From Diphasiastrum complanatum (lineage: Eukaryota > Streptophyta > Lycopodiopsida > Lycopodiales > Lycopodiaceae): 64,000 nucleotides of DNA. The stretch's first letter is position 1. Each line of letters starts with the position of its first letter. This document shows positions 24,254-36,212 of this stretch, piece by piece. The DNA lies in NCBI GenBank assembly GCA_029204225.1, contig CM055095.1:56458728-56522727 (forward strand), given 5' to 3'. Made by a program: the position numbers and the translations under genes. The notes under the pieces were generated by a model, which worked only from the letters and a program-made list of their open reading frames with translations, searched no databases and had not been told where the DNA came from.

Positions 24254-25360
24254 TCATTGTCAGTATCAGGTGTAGACATTGCCTCTTAAACTGTATTTGG
24301 TTCATACACAAGTAGTAGGCTACATCATCCATAAATTTGGATGGAGGCTGTCTGGGTCGATTTGACCTTCTTGGCTGGATTTCTTCCCTCTGCTGATCAG
24401 ACTCATTTTTAGAGCTAGAATCGATTTCTTGATTTTTGACCCTAGGGTCAAAATTTGGTTGTTCGACCCAGGGGTCAGATTTTGATTGTTTGACCCTAGG
24501 GTCGAATTTTGACTGTTCAACCCTCGGGTCGAAATTTGTGTAGCCTTTCCCTTGAGGTCGAAAAACTTGTCCTCCAGAAAAATGTCATCTCTGCTTGTGA
24601 ATGTCTTTTTTGTGTACAAATTGTAGAGCTTGTGTGCTTTGTGATTTGGAGACAAGCCAATAAAAATTGATCTTCTACTTGTGTTGTCCAGCTTCTTCCT
24701 AAGATCTTTAGGGATTTGTGCATAAGCAATGCATCCAAACACTCTAATATTTTTGGGTGATGGTTTCGATTTTGCAAATAGGCTGTTGTAGTAACAGCTT
24801 TTGCCCAGAACTTCTTTGGAAGAGAGGCATGGGCTAGCATGCTCTTGGCACTGTCAATGAGTGTTCGATTCTTCCTTTCAGCTACACCATTGGATTGAGG
24901 TGAGTAGCTTGTTATGAATTGTTGTTGTATTCTGTTGGCCTTGCAAAATTCTTTAAATTCTCCCCCTCTATCTGAACATAGAACTCTGATTTTTCTCTGG
25001 GTCGAATTTTCTGCTAATGCCTTGAACTATTTGAAGAACTTGAATGTTTCTGATTTATTCTTCAGAAAATAGGTAACAGTCCTCCGAGAGAAGTCGTCGA
25101 TGAAGGTTAGGAAACAAAGAGCTTCCCTTGTGAAAGTAGTCTGCATCAGGGCCACAAATTGTACAAGATCTAGCAAGCCTTTGGAAGTATGAACCGAGTC
25201 AGAAATAAAATGACCTATAGCATGCTTGCTGATTATACAGCTTTCACATGGAGAAGTTGGCTTGTTGACAGAAGGCAGATCTTGTACTAGTCCTTGAATT
25301 GACATTTGTTGAATACTATTGAAGTTTTCATGGCCTAATCTGAAATGCAAAAGCATATCA
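24254..25360 (-). pseudogene. Copia-3 integrase and linker (proximal half of split element)
   Basis: Reading leftward from 25356: LLHFRLGHENFNSIQQM and CESCIISKHAIGHF (zinc-binding pre-integrase), ALCFLTFIDDFSRRTVTYFL, and on through broken frames KSETFKFFK, LAHASLPKKFWAKAVTTTAYL, and FGCIAYAQIPKDLRKKL with SIFIGLSPNHKAHKLYN. The linker then has a repetitive Ser/Asn-rich stretch (TLGSNNQ, TPGSNNQ, TLGSK). The frame reaches the copia-4 edge at 24254 and resumes at 17442. Confidence 0.9.
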
Positions 25361-26509
25361 AATGATTCAAAAGTAGAAGTCTGAAGAGCTTGACTGTTGG
25401 AGGAGTAACAGTGGTTGAGTTTGTTAAGATTGCCACTCCTTTTTTCAAAAGCTAGAATTTTCGAGATTTGTCAAGTACTGTGTAGCCGTTTGCATCGAAT
25501 TCGACCTTCCAATATGAATAAGTGATTTTGCTATCTGAGAGCAGATTTTCGGTTATATTTGGTACGTGGAGAACGTTGGAGAGCAGTTTGACTTCACCTT
25601 TCTGAAATTTGACCTTGACTGTTCCTTCGCCCTGGATCGAATGTGATGAATTGTCTCCAAGTTGTACAACTCAAGAGTGGGTGAAAGATTTATAATCTTT
25701 GAACCAATCATGATGGTGAGCATGTATTGTGTTGCTCCTGAATCAAGATACCATGAACTGATATCATGTTGTTCTCCGACCTTGGTCATAAGAGCTGTTT
25801 CTCTTGCTGCTGGGTTGAAAGTTGAAACAAAATTTGCTTGTTGTTGGAATTGCTTTTTTTTTTTTTTTCTCATTGTTAAATTTTAAAGTTCTGCAGTCTT
25901 TGATTTGATGTCTACTATCTCTTGTAATATCTGCAGAATAATTTCTGCTTTGGTTGGAAGGATGAAGAGTTGGAATTTGACCATGAGCCTGAATTCGACC
26001 CAGAGCCAAATTTGACCCAAGCCAAAATTTGACCCTGACTGCATATTGGGTTTCTTTTGGATTTGAACTTCTGATTTTTTGAATATAGAGCTTGAGGATC
26101 CAACCCTAAGCCTGAGGAGGATGTAGATTTTCTGATTTTCTCTTGTTGAAGCATTGAAATTGCTTTTGATAGAGTAATTTGCTCTTGGGTTAAAATTATC
26201 ATGACCCAATTTTCTTAGGCTTCAAGAAATATCATATAGGGTTGCTAGGATGTTTCATGCTTCCTTGGCTGTTTGAGCATTTCGTATGTGAATTATCTGG
26301 GTATCCTTGATATTGAGAGTAATCATGGCAATTGCCTTGTCATCTTTTAGTCTCCATTTGGTGATAATGGCTGTATCACCTTCTGGCTTGGCTTTTGTGT
26401 CATCAACAACATCCCACAATTCCTTGGCTAATAACATGACCTTCATTTTGAACTTCCAGAGATGATAGGTCCCTCCATCAAGTCTCTCGATTAGAGAAGA
26501 TGGATCCAT
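25361..26509 (-). pseudogene. Copia-3 gag and protease
   Basis: The start at 26509 gives MDPSSLIERLDGGTYHLWKF, KELWDVVDD, AIAMITLNIKDTQIIHIRNA and QTAKEA, a copia Gag. After a gap of broken frames the protease is readable as DISSWYLDSGATQYM (about 25770-25730). A T15 homopolymer at 25854-25868 disturbs the frame between them. The Gag tail encoded at 25980-26040 contains three tandem GGGTCAAATT-type units. Confidence 0.88.
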
Positions 26510-26629
26510 TCTGGGTGAGCGAGATCGTTGGTAGTAACAATGATTTCAGAATATTATTGGTTGCGTGCTTGCTAGAACGTTGTCTTGATAGCAACAATCC
26601 GCAATGAGGAGTAGATTATTGAGATGCCC

Positions 26630-26641
26630 GCTCTGATACCA
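26630..26641 (-). promoter_or_regulatory. Copia-3 primer-binding site
   Basis: Minus-strand TGGTATCAGAGC is adjacent to an LTR end ...TTTACGACA, so the copia-3 5' LTR starts at 26642 on the plus strand and extends right. Confidence 0.9.
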
Positions 26642-27235
26642 TGTCGTAAATTAGTGGGTATGAGCGGAAGCTGGGAGCGAGCTAGATGCGTGAATCGGAA
26701 GCGCCACAGTTAGCAGCAAAAATAATCCAAACGTTGGATTCATACAAATGCGCAAATAACAGTAGTAGGACAAATTGCACTCTACTACTATCAATAATGA
26801 GTACAATGGCATGAAATTATGACTTCAACTTGTTGAGCGTGATAATGCTGATACAGATTAATAAATTATCAGAGTCAGAATATCAGAAGAAGTTTTCTGA
26901 TGAAGATTCTAAGTTTGATATACTAAAAATATCTACAACTGAATTTCCTATAGTCATTACAACCACTTTATGCCATAAATGCATGTACAAAGGCAATGTA
27001 AAATCGTTGGGTCAGATTTCTAACCAATAGTATCAAAAAATTACATAGGGTCAGATTTTATACAAAGGGTCAAGAAATATACACTGGGTTAAAAAATATG
27101 CTGAGGGTCAAATTTTCTGGGGTTGAAAAAATTAGACCCGATCTGATCCGATCTGATCCAGGGTCTCGAATGCGTCCGGATAATTGATCCAACTCGCCGA
27201 CCCAAGGTGAAAAAAATTTCTATTTTGAATGGCTT
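26642..27235 (-). repeat. Copia-3 5' LTR (outer end not defined)
   Basis: The inner LTR end is fixed by the primer-binding site. The outer limit is unknown because no second LTR survives for comparison. The stretch 27008-27175 is unusual: at least five GGGTCA(A/G)AT-like units at irregular spacing followed by a GATCTGATCC repeat. Confidence 0.5.
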
Positions 27236-28260
27236 TTAAGGATGCTCGTTAACAAAAGAATTTAAGACTGAGCATTGAAATCCAACAGGTACTAGGATCC
27301 GAGGGGTTGTCTCTAAGATCTGAACGATAGTTTTTTCATAGGCGTTTATGATCGACTTTGTCGTTGCTAACTCGAAAGATGCCTTGCCCTTGAAACGATC
27401 AAACATGTCTTGAAATCCAGCCAATGCCTATTTATAGGTTTCAACATTTCAAAACAATTGTCTCATCTCCTCTGGTGAGACAGGATCTGGTCGTTCCACA
27501 TAGAGATATTATCACGCTCCATGGCTGTGGCATCTATTTCTCCAAGGATCTGTTCCTTGTCTAGATTTGGCATGTCCAACTGCTCTTGCAATTAGTGAAC
27601 TTGCTGCTTGGCATCCTGAATGGCTTTATCGACATGATTATTGCAGTAGTGAGTGCATTATGGAGTGTACTAATTTTGCATGCTTGTGGTTTGGAGTTGG
27701 TCGAGGTCTAGAAACTATCCCTAGCCTTCAGTGACCCGCACCTTGTGGGTAGCTCCCTGAAAAGTGATATAAAACTTGGACTTGTCTTTATTCCAAGTAC
27801 TAAAGTCCATAGTAATAAACTCCATACTGATTTTACTTGAAAATGCATGCTCATAGATCCCACTTTCCATGAGCAAGGGCTCAACAAGGTTCATCCATTC
27901 AACCACCTTGCTTGTGCTAGGAAGTGACGTGATGTTCGTTGAGGTCGAAACATCACACATAGAGCCACAGAACGCGGTGAGTTCGGTCGTGGAGAATTTT
28001 CGTAAGAGCTTCGCTAACACAAGTGAGGAATGAAATCGAATTCATCCCTTTTATAGGCTAATTTTGAGGGTCCATTAGACAAAGTACTAGTTTGGCTAAT
28101 CAGTTCTGGACAAAAATTTGCAGGCATATCATCAGTATTGTAAAAATAGCTTCCAGAACTTTCCATGAAGGTTCCTGACCAATGGTGTAGCTCGGCAAAG
28201 GTTCTGAAGGTCTCCGGGTTCAATTCTCGCCTAAGTGCATCCTTCGCCTAGGTACTGCAT
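27236..28260 (-). pseudogene. Unidentified decayed coding region
   Basis: Several minus-strand frames look protein-like and in series: 28223-28014 (FRTFAELHHWSGTFMESSG), 28020-27721 (LAKLLRKFSTTELTAFCGSM ... FITMDFSTWNKDKSKFYITF), continuing across stops with an acidic coiled stretch (QEQLDMPNLDKEQILGEIDA). Amino-acid composition is ordinary rather than low-complexity. I do not recognise the family. A retroelement Gag or capsid-type protein is possible from its position beside copia-3, but no diagnostic motif is present. Confidence 0.4.
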
Positions 28261-28936
28261 TTAATGACAATTTGTAGGATCTGAACCTATGTCCAACCTA
28301 ATTTTGACATTCTGAATCCATCTGTTAGGTCGACGAAGGTTCATAATGAGGTTATCATGCTCGGAGAAGGTTCCCAAAGTGGTAGGATTTTGAACTCTTG
28401 TCTAACTTCAAAACAAGTACTTATTTCGCAAGATAACCCTCGCCCAGCTGAATATAGATAAATTTGAACTGGATTTATGATCTGGCAACTTGGCAAAGGT
28501 TCTTATGACCATTTGTTCAAGATCTGACTAAAAAAGTGATTTTTTAAGTCATTTTTCATCAAAACTTGATTTTTGAAAATACTTTTTTTCTTCTTTTTCT
28601 TATCTAATAAATTTTTTTTTTTGACTTTTGCTCATCATTCTTTTTCCTTTTACATCATCATTTTTTTTTTTGTCTTTCCAAAAAAAGAATCAACAAGTAG
28701 TGAAAAATAAAGTTTGATAGATGTTATCGTATTTGTTTGTCTATATAATATGTGCAAATCTTATCCTAAAACATGTTCGACTCACAAACTAAATATTTCA
28801 CATCAATCATTATTTTTGAATTCAATAGAAGGTTTCTACTAAATTATGTGAAACAACTTCTCTCACACATAATGGTCTAATGGCACATATTCTCTTATCG
28901 ATACTCAAGTCCTCCCATATCCATAAGAGGCATGGA

Positions 28937-28938
<2 letters not shown>
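28261..28938. other. No gene; recurrent AAGGTTC phrase
   Basis: No coding signal. From 28160 to 28510 the heptamer AAGGTTC occurs at least five times in related contexts such as CTCGGCAAAGGTTCT and CTCGGAGAAGGTTCC. The remainder is T-rich. Confidence 0.4.

Positions 28939-28998
<60 letters not shown>
28939..28998 (+). repeat. (TG)30 microsatellite
   Basis: TG repeats with a single C interruption at 28971. Confidence 0.97.
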
Positions 28999-28999
28999 A

Positions 29000-29780
29000 T
29001 ATTAATAATGTGATAAATAAGATGCATTGAGATAATATATGATTTTGAAAATGTCATAATTGTCTTCACAACCCTATAAGTGTAAATGATATGCATATAC
29101 TCTATGTTAATAATACACATAGAATTTTTTTTAATATGAGCTCATTTATTAAAATTGATGCTCTTGTGTGGGATGAGCATTGGACTCCTCAAATATCTTT
29201 TCTAAGCCTCTAAATTTCCAAGTTAGTAGAGTTTAACATTCTTGGAATGATAGTGAGGTGAAGATTTTCATGAAACAACTTGAAGAGATGATTGGTAGCT
29301 TATATTAGCTCACCTTCGCTAATGACCATGACACAAACTACCAATCAGATGTATATCAAAACTCCATACTCAATCAATTGCTCTCAACCATGTGGGCCTG
29401 CATTTACATGATTGTAAAATATATGTTTGAGCTCCTTTCATAGCCTACTTTTTTTTATCAAGCTCCCAAAAATCTAAAGCAAATAGAGAATAAAATCTCA
29501 ATATCCTTTGATGGCATATAGATTTGTCAAATTGCAATCGTGCTATGAGGGACCACCATTGTTTCTTTGAGAGGAATGGTTAGTTTCTTTCTAGAGAAAA
29601 AGATATGCATTCTTTAGTGTGTTATCTCGTGTCATTTGCATAGTAGCTGATGACATGTCTAAACATCCTATTAAGAAAGCCTAGTTTGAGCACCACGTAA
29701 CATGCTCATCCTTCTAAATGATATTCGTATACGATACTTAAAAACTTACTTCGATGTACTAGCTACTTACTATCAACTAC
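29000..29780. other. No recognisable gene
   Basis: AT-rich sequence with no domain, repeat boundary or RNA gene that I could support. Confidence 0.4.
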
Positions 29781-29940
29781 ATCACATGACATAATTATCT
29801 CTTATAATATTGACACTTTTTGACAAGTTTTAGAGTTTTATGCTCATCTAGTAACATGGCATCACATGACATAATCATCTCTTATAATATTGACACTTTT
29901 TGACAAGTTTTAGAGTTTTATGCTCATCTAGTAAATGGCT
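29781..29940 (+). repeat. Tandem duplication, 2 x 80 bp
   Basis: The unit starting ATCACATGACATAAT occurs at 29781 and 29861 with a single substitution over its first 74 bases, so it is a recent duplication. Confidence 0.95.
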
Positions 29941-30531
29941 CAATGGACAAATTTTTTTATAGATTGGCTGTAGTATACGAGAGATCTAACAATGGCGTGC
30001 AATATTGTAAATTAAAGGGATATGTGCTTGTCGAATGAATATATGTAAGAATATTCTTGAAAATGTATTCTTGAATGTGGGGGCCATCACCATGATTTTC
30101 AAGTGAACTTGTCATTATAAGCACTGGTAAATGAAGTTGCTCATAGTGAAATGTATGGGCTACATAATCCTATGATTGCTAGATGTATTATTACTATATA
30201 GTTCAGATAATCTTGATATCTTATCATAATCACAAACACTCACCTTCAACTAAAGTGCGTAGTATTTTGTGCCCAAATGATGAAAGTTTTTGTATAAATT
30301 GCCCCATCTAACTGGACTAATTTGTGTTTTTCAAATGTTTAGGATGACCAAGTATGCTATCACTCTATAACACTTATCTCAAGTGACCAAATTTACTAGA
30401 TTTACCAATATAATACCAAATTTGACAAAACTTACATAATCAAACATCACAACATATATAATTTCCAAGATGTCTATTTTTTTTATAAAATTACACATAT
30501 CTATATATAACTTTAAACTTACATAGACTTT
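29941..30531. other. No recognisable gene
   Basis: No coding, RNA or mobile-element signal that I could support. Confidence 0.35.
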
Positions 30532-30581
30532 TATGCATGGGTGAGGGGCCCCATGCATCCACCTCCCCTCACCCATGCATA
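30532..30581. repeat. 17-bp perfect inverted repeat, 16-base loop
   Basis: TATGCATGGGTGAGGGG (30532-30548) is repeated as its exact complement at 30565-30581. A second, shorter hairpin follows (ATGGGGAGGAG near 30602 and CTCCTCCCCAT near 30643), and ATGCAT recurs through the whole 120 bp. Confidence 0.85.
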
Positions 30582-30780
30582 CACTTTTTTAACCAAAAAA
30601 GATGGGGAGGAGAATGCATGTATGGAGAAAAGGATGCATGGCCCTCCTCCCCATGCATGCATTTAAAAGGCCCACTCGAAATTCAAATTACCCTTTACCC
30701 ACACACAGTGTTTTGAAGGGCAGGTACATACTTTCATGGTGAAAGGTGTTAAACAAAAGGGACTTTCATTATCAAGGATA

Positions 30781-30865
30781 CCCAACGGGGTTGGCTCAAC
30801 TGGTTAGCTTGGCATCCAAAGTTTCTTTGGTCCCAGGTTCGAGCCTCCCCTTCGAAACCAAGAAG
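30781..30865 (+). mobile_element. 85-bp tRNA-related SINE, second copy
   Basis: This is the same family as 11926-12010: A-box-like GGTTGGCTCAACTGG, the CCAAA-GTTTC-TTTGG stem, B-box-like GGTTCGAGCC, and the same CCAAGAAG 3' end. The length is again 85 bp. The flanks look like an imperfect target duplication: CATTATCAAGGATA at 30767-30780 and CATTATTCAAGAAT at 30866-30879. Confidence 0.75.
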
Positions 30866-31020
30866 CATTATTCAAGAATTTCACTAAATTTTAGGGTGCT
30901 CTTAAGGATTTTTTAAATGATCAATCTTTCCATGGGAAAGGATAAAATAAAAATGCATTTCTGTAAAGGAAAAATTGGCTATGAAGGGCTGGAAAGGCTT
31001 TAAAACGCAAGTTTGGTGGG

Positions 31021-31153
<133 letters not shown>

Positions 31154-31316
31154 TGAAACAGTGGAATCCTCCTACAGAACCTTTGATTAACTAATTATGG
31201 ATCCTAATTCAAGAAACTACATACCTTTAATTCTGCATTGAATTGGAGAGCTAGAGAATCTATTGAATGCTAACCCGTTGGCCTGAATGCTAGTTTGTTG
31301 GAGTCTGCTAGCGCAG

Positions 31317-33221
<1,905 letters not shown>

Positions 33222-33747
33222 TGTTACATACCCATAAGGGTACACAACAGGAAACTTGAGGTGACGGTCTCAGTTATGGGACGGAACGTTGATCTGGAGC
33301 TATAGGTCTTTCGGGTGCCACATGTCAATGTCTCATTGGCATGTGATGACTCGTTGTTATGGACCCGCGTCAGTGTGCACAACTGCCGCTTGTCATTAGT
33401 CATGCGTGACTCCTATGGAGGGAGATGACCCACCTAGACTATGTATATAGAGGTGGATCTCCATGAGCTTGGTATTTATTCTCTCCTGGAGAATGAAGAG
33501 CTCTTTCACTGGTGGTCAGGTCAGGACGAGTATCCAGGCCTCAAGATGTAGGTAGGTGAGGGTCGAAGGTAAGGCATGGTGGTATGGGACACCATGGCTT
33601 ACATGAGATCCGAGCTTGCTTGATGGTGGACTGTAGCTCCAGTGCATGGGGGTGAGGTGGTAGTACCTCTAGGGTTGGGCGGTAACATAGCGTTCGTCAC
33701 TTGTTTGTGCTTTAGCAATGACCGGCATGATGATGGGGATTCTAACA
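33222..33747 (+). repeat. Gypsy 5' LTR (526 bp)
   Basis: TGTTACATACCC...TTCTAACA. A TATATAG motif at 33444-33450 is the probable promoter TATA box. The pair with 39366-39890 is essentially full-length. Confidence 0.95.
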
Positions 33748-33749
33748 GT

Positions 33750-33765
33750 TGGTATCAGAGCCACC
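33750..33765 (+). promoter_or_regulatory. Gypsy primer-binding site
   Basis: TGGTATCAGAGCCACC begins two bases after the LTR. It is complementary to the 3' end of initiator tRNA-Met. Confidence 0.93.
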
Positions 33766-35302
33766 GATCATTGTGAATAAGGTGCAATCGCTCTAGCTTA
33801 TGTTATTGATTGCTTTGAGCTTTTAGCTGATGTTTATGAAGGCTTAGTTGATTTCAATATGAACAACTTTGCTTTTTGGTTCGTCTCAATCCGAGGTCGA
33901 TTTGATTGAAAATGAACCACCTTAGCTATGGTGGTAGTAGTCGGTTTCTTTTGAATGTTTTACGGTTTTAAAAAAACTTCAAAAACCGATTTTGTTTTCT
34001 GGCCTTATTTTGGGTTTTGGAAGTCGAATTTTTTTTTTGCATTCAAAGTTTTTGTTTGGTGCAAAAAAAAAAAAAAATTCTGCGAGCACCCGTGCGGATC
34101 TGCGTGCCTGCCTGCTGATTACATGTACCGTACAACATCAGGATTTCCGTCCTATTTTTTCCTTGGTAGCCGCTCTAGCCTGCAGGACTCCCAAGAATCA
34201 GTATGTTGGAAGAGCTTCGTTTACTTATTAATAATAACTACTTTTGACAAGTGCCTTAACTTTTGGTTTGTAAACTTTTCTTGTACTTCATAAGTACAAT
34301 ACACCTGAAACTTTTGATAAAGTTTGCAAAGCTAATAAAGCTTTGGTTTTCTGAACGTAAACCAGAAGGTTAAGGCATTGGTTGGTCAACATGAACTTCA
34401 AATTTGAAGCTTTCTTTGTTGAATATGATTGAAACTTGTTGTACTCCTAAAGTACATTGTAAATTTTGAAAGTTTGTTTCAAAGTTTTTAATGTTTAACT
34501 TTTGATTTAAAGTTTATACAAGTTTACAAAGTTTTTATACTAAGTTATAAAAATTGGTCTCAAACTTTGTAAATAAGCTTTTGGTAAATAAAAGCTATTG
34601 TAAACCTTGAATTTGCTTCAACAAAATTTTGAAGAAAGGGGGGGGGGGGGAGAATAAAACAAAAGTACACAATTTTACTTACAAGCTGTACCTGCTACAG
34701 GTACAGACCTGTGTACGCTTTTTCTTGTTTTTCTTAGCCTCTTTCTTGGGCTTAATCCACCTCTTTGTAGTCTTCCACCTGCACACAAAGAAAATTTGGT
34801 AAATCCTTCATCATTTTCACTTTTGGGGAGGAAATTTGAAGTTTTTTCCTCCACCTCCTCCTCATGAACGTACGGTTGTACCAGCACCTTCTCCTTTGTC
34901 TAAGGACAAGCCTTAGAGGAAATTTAGATGTATCCTTAGGCCATAAGGCCATGAGGTCAAGGTGGTGACCTAAAAGTTGGGTGGGGACATGACCCAAGTG
35001 ACCCTTGGGTGAGGTGGCGTAAGGAGGGTGGTGGCCATGTGAATTGAGGGTAGGTGAACCCCATAAGGGGATGCCACTTGTTTTAGGAGCCCATGTGCTT
35101 GCTAGGTGGCGACCATAAGGCCCGCTACCCAGCAAGGCTTTTTTTTGGAAGGAAAAGAAGTGGGATGGGAGGTATAGGCTCCATTTCCATCATTGAGGTG
35201 CTTATTGTGGCTTAGTCTCCTTGAGTAGTGGTCTCAAGTTCTCTAAGTCCTTTTGTTGCGAAGCCCTAGCAGTTTTTTCTTTGCCTTCTTCGTTAGAGCG
35301 CC
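33766..35302 (+). other. Gypsy untranslated leader
   Basis: About 1.5 kb precedes gag, AT-rich and with recurring AAAGTTT phrases from 34300 to 34620. Homopolymers A14 (about 34063-34076) and G13 (34638-34650) are present. No domain seen. Confidence 0.6.
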
Positions 35303-36212
35303 ATGGACCCTGTTATGCCCTTGAGTGAAGGACCGTCTTCACCACCTCCTCCTCCTGATGTAGCTTGTTCAGGCCCTAAATCTGTTGCAAAATCAAATTT
35401 TAGAAATGCAGGCCAAGCATGTCGCGATCGAGCAAGAGTGGCATTCTTCGACGCACTCGCGGTCCGTTGGCGTATATCCAATGTTTAATCTAGAATTCTT
35501 TTCGGGTAAAAAGAAAGATCGGCTTCTCGACGTGGTATTGTCGTGGCTAGATCAATGGAATAGTCATTTTTCCATGCATGATGTGCCTGATAGTACGAAG
35601 ATTGCTTCTGCTCTCATGTTTTTACGCGGTAAGGCGTTTACATGGTGGCAAGATCTAAAGGAGAGGGCTACTGCCCCTTCTACATGGGACACCCTTCAAG
35701 AAGCCTTTAAAATGACTTTTCTTCTGGTGTTGGATGATTTTGAGCATTGGCGGCGTTTTGCCACCGTGCAGATGGGTACTAGGCCGTCAGATGCCTATAT
35801 CCAGGAATTCCAAGAAAATTTGTCCCGATTCGCCTCGCAAATCGATCCTATCCTGTTGAAGTTACATTTTATCTTGGGGCTTCCAAAGGAATTTCAGCTA
35901 GAAGTGCGGCGTAACCAACCGTAGACAATCGAAGATGCGGTTTGCTTTGTGAAAATCTTCGATGATGCCCATTTTGCCTCTTGCAAGGAGCAAACTTTGC
36001 CCAAGGCTGAATAGAAAGAAAAGAAAATTTTCAAGAAGCGGGGCAGAGACAAGACGGCGGACACCGGTTCCCAAGGCGGGAAAAAATGCGTCAAATTGGA
36101 GCGTGCCGACTACGACAAGGTGAGAACCGACGGGTTGTGCTTCTCCTGCATGGAGAAGGGACATCTTTCAAATGATTGCCCAAAAAAAAAACAAAAGAAA
36201 TCTAGCGGGTAA
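35303..36212 (+). pseudogene. Gypsy gag with intact zinc knuckle
   Basis: An ATG at 35303 starts MDPVMPLSEG followed by a proline run. A one-base frame change at about 35380 shifts into the main frame (MQAKHVAIEQEW, FSGKKKDRLLDVVLSWLDQW, ALMFLRGKAFTWWQDLKE, W-D-T-L-Q-E-A-F). Stops lie at 35922, 36012 and 36210. The zinc knuckle CFSCMEKGHLSNDC (36138-36179) is complete. The Pol frame downstream is the same frame, so the element probably made one Gag-Pol polyprotein. Confidence 0.92.

Noticed and set aside
28180-28225. tRNA-like block with GGGTTCAATTC
   Set aside because: Only a B-box resemblance; no foldable cloverleaf and no flanking duplication.
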